DNA from: Desulfobacterales bacterium
GTDB taxonomy: Bacteria > Desulfobacterota > Desulfobacteria > Desulfobacterales > Desulfosalsimonadaceae
Length of the DNA stretch: 6,251 bases
Reading direction: 5' to 3'
Assembly: GCA_007135795.1 (NCBI GenBank)
Contig: SLIE01000149.1
Location: 1-6,251, forward strand
How positions within the stretch are numbered: the stretch's first letter is position 1; every line of letters starts with the position of its first letter. The translations under genes were made by a program, and so were the position numbers. Positions 5,698 to 6,251 of this stretch are shown one piece after another. Below the pieces are notes generated by a model. The model saw nothing but the letters and a program-made list of their open reading frames with translations. It had not been told where the DNA came from and made no database searches.

Positions 5698-6251
5698 CTA
5701 CCTGGAACCATTCAAAATCCGCTCGAGTATCACCTTGGTGACCATATACGTGGGCCGTATCCCTTCAGGCCCCATTTCTCCCGCAGCCAGCGTATGCCCG
5801 CTGTCGAGGGGGTTATCCGATGCATAATAGGCATAGCGGATTTTCACATCCTTTGAAATATGGCCTTTTATAATCGCGGCGCTTATGGCCCGCTGGTAAT
5901 GCCCCCCCTCCATTTCAAGCCCCACGGTATTCCAGGAACTCTTAAACCGCATAAGCATATCCCGGTTCTGGAGCGAAGTGCCTAAAACAGTGATCATGGG
6001 ACCGGTATGCACCGGCATGTCGGGATCGAAATCAGACGCATCGAGATCGTTTTCAAACATGTAATTATCTGAAGAACCCTCGATGACATGGGCATTGGCC
6101 AGCATGATCTCCCCTTTGTTACCGGCAAGGATGCCCGCTTTCCCCATAATGGATATGGAAGCAATATTCACCGGGGGGTCTGTCGGTATTTCCACGGGTA
6201 TTTCCGTTGGCACCTTCGAAGGTTTGGGAATCGGGTTGAGCAGGCAGTCCA
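5698..6251 (-). CDS. Nucleoside phosphorylase/nucleosidase superfamily protein, C-terminal part
   Basis: A minus-strand gene ends in TAG at 5698-5700; its frame stays open to the right edge, so the start is outside the window and 183 residues are visible. A proline-rich stretch (from NPIPKPSKVP to EIPTDPP) precedes a globular domain. Key segments are GKAGILAGNKGEIMLANAHV, then VHTGPMITVLGTSLQNRD, then GLEMEGGHYQRAI and finally YYASDNPLDSG. The E-M-E-G and S-D-N-P motifs, about 30 residues apart, correspond to the ribose-binding EMEG/EMEA and the catalytic Asp region of the PNP/UDP phosphorylase family (MTA/SAH nucleosidase, AMP nucleosidase). Such enzymes cleave the N-glycosidic bond of nucleosides. 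The exact substrate is not clear, and a non-enzymatic relative is possible. A GTG at 6211-6213 is an internal codon in an open frame, not necessarily the start. The gene is convergent with the transport operon and probably unrelated to it. Confidence 0.68.
   Translation of the reverse strand, partial: DCLLNPIPKPSKVPTEIPVEIPTDPPVNIASISIMGKAGILAGNKGEIMLANAHVIEGSSDNYMFENDLDASDFDPDMPVHTGPMITVLGTSLQNRDMLMRFKSSWNTVGLEMEGGHYQRAISAAIIKGHISKDVKIRYAYYASDNPLDSGHTLAAGEMGPEGIRPTYMVTKVILERILNGSR

Overview
The window looks like chromosomal DNA of a Gram-negative bacterium. Four of its genes encode envelope proteins: an FtsX-type permease, two proteins with Sec signal peptides, and a beta-barrel that ends in phenylalanine. 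Moderate GC content and a NifX-fold protein outside any nif context would fit an anaerobe such as a sulfate-reducing Desulfobacterota. That placement is an inference; nothing here identifies the organism.

Layout. Positions 2-415 are the 3' end of ahcY (S-adenosylhomocysteine hydrolase), closed by a strong intrinsic terminator (435-479). Next comes a gene-free stretch of about 700 bp, rich in inverted repeats. It holds an 80-nt hairpin (572-651) and a 210-bp imperfect palindrome (751-960) that folds almost end to end. From 1143 to 5622 a tight five-gene operon runs on the + strand: a LolD/MacB-type ABC ATPase, a LolC/E-FtsX-type permease, a small secreted NifX-like protein, a LolA-like periplasmic carrier, and an outer-membrane beta-barrel. 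Three of the four junctions are 4-bp start/stop overlaps (ATGA, ATGA, TTGA). The fourth is a 40-bp gap ending in a perfect AGGAGG. After a short repeat-like hairpin block (5638-5679), a convergent minus-strand gene (5698 to the right edge, 5' end missing) encodes a nucleoside phosphorylase/nucleosidase superfamily protein.

How the genes fit together. The ATPase and permease would power release or export of a hydrophobic or envelope substrate from the inner membrane. The LolA-like protein would carry it through the periplasm, and the barrel would receive or pass it at the outer membrane. This is a dedicated Lol-like trans-envelope route rather than the housekeeping lipoprotein system. The novel element is the secreted NifX/NafY-fold protein (Nitro_FeMo-Co superfamily), whose relatives are usually cytoplasmic. 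It is translationally coupled to the LolA-like gene, so it is probably a periplasmic partner of the system. The substrate cannot be read from sequence.
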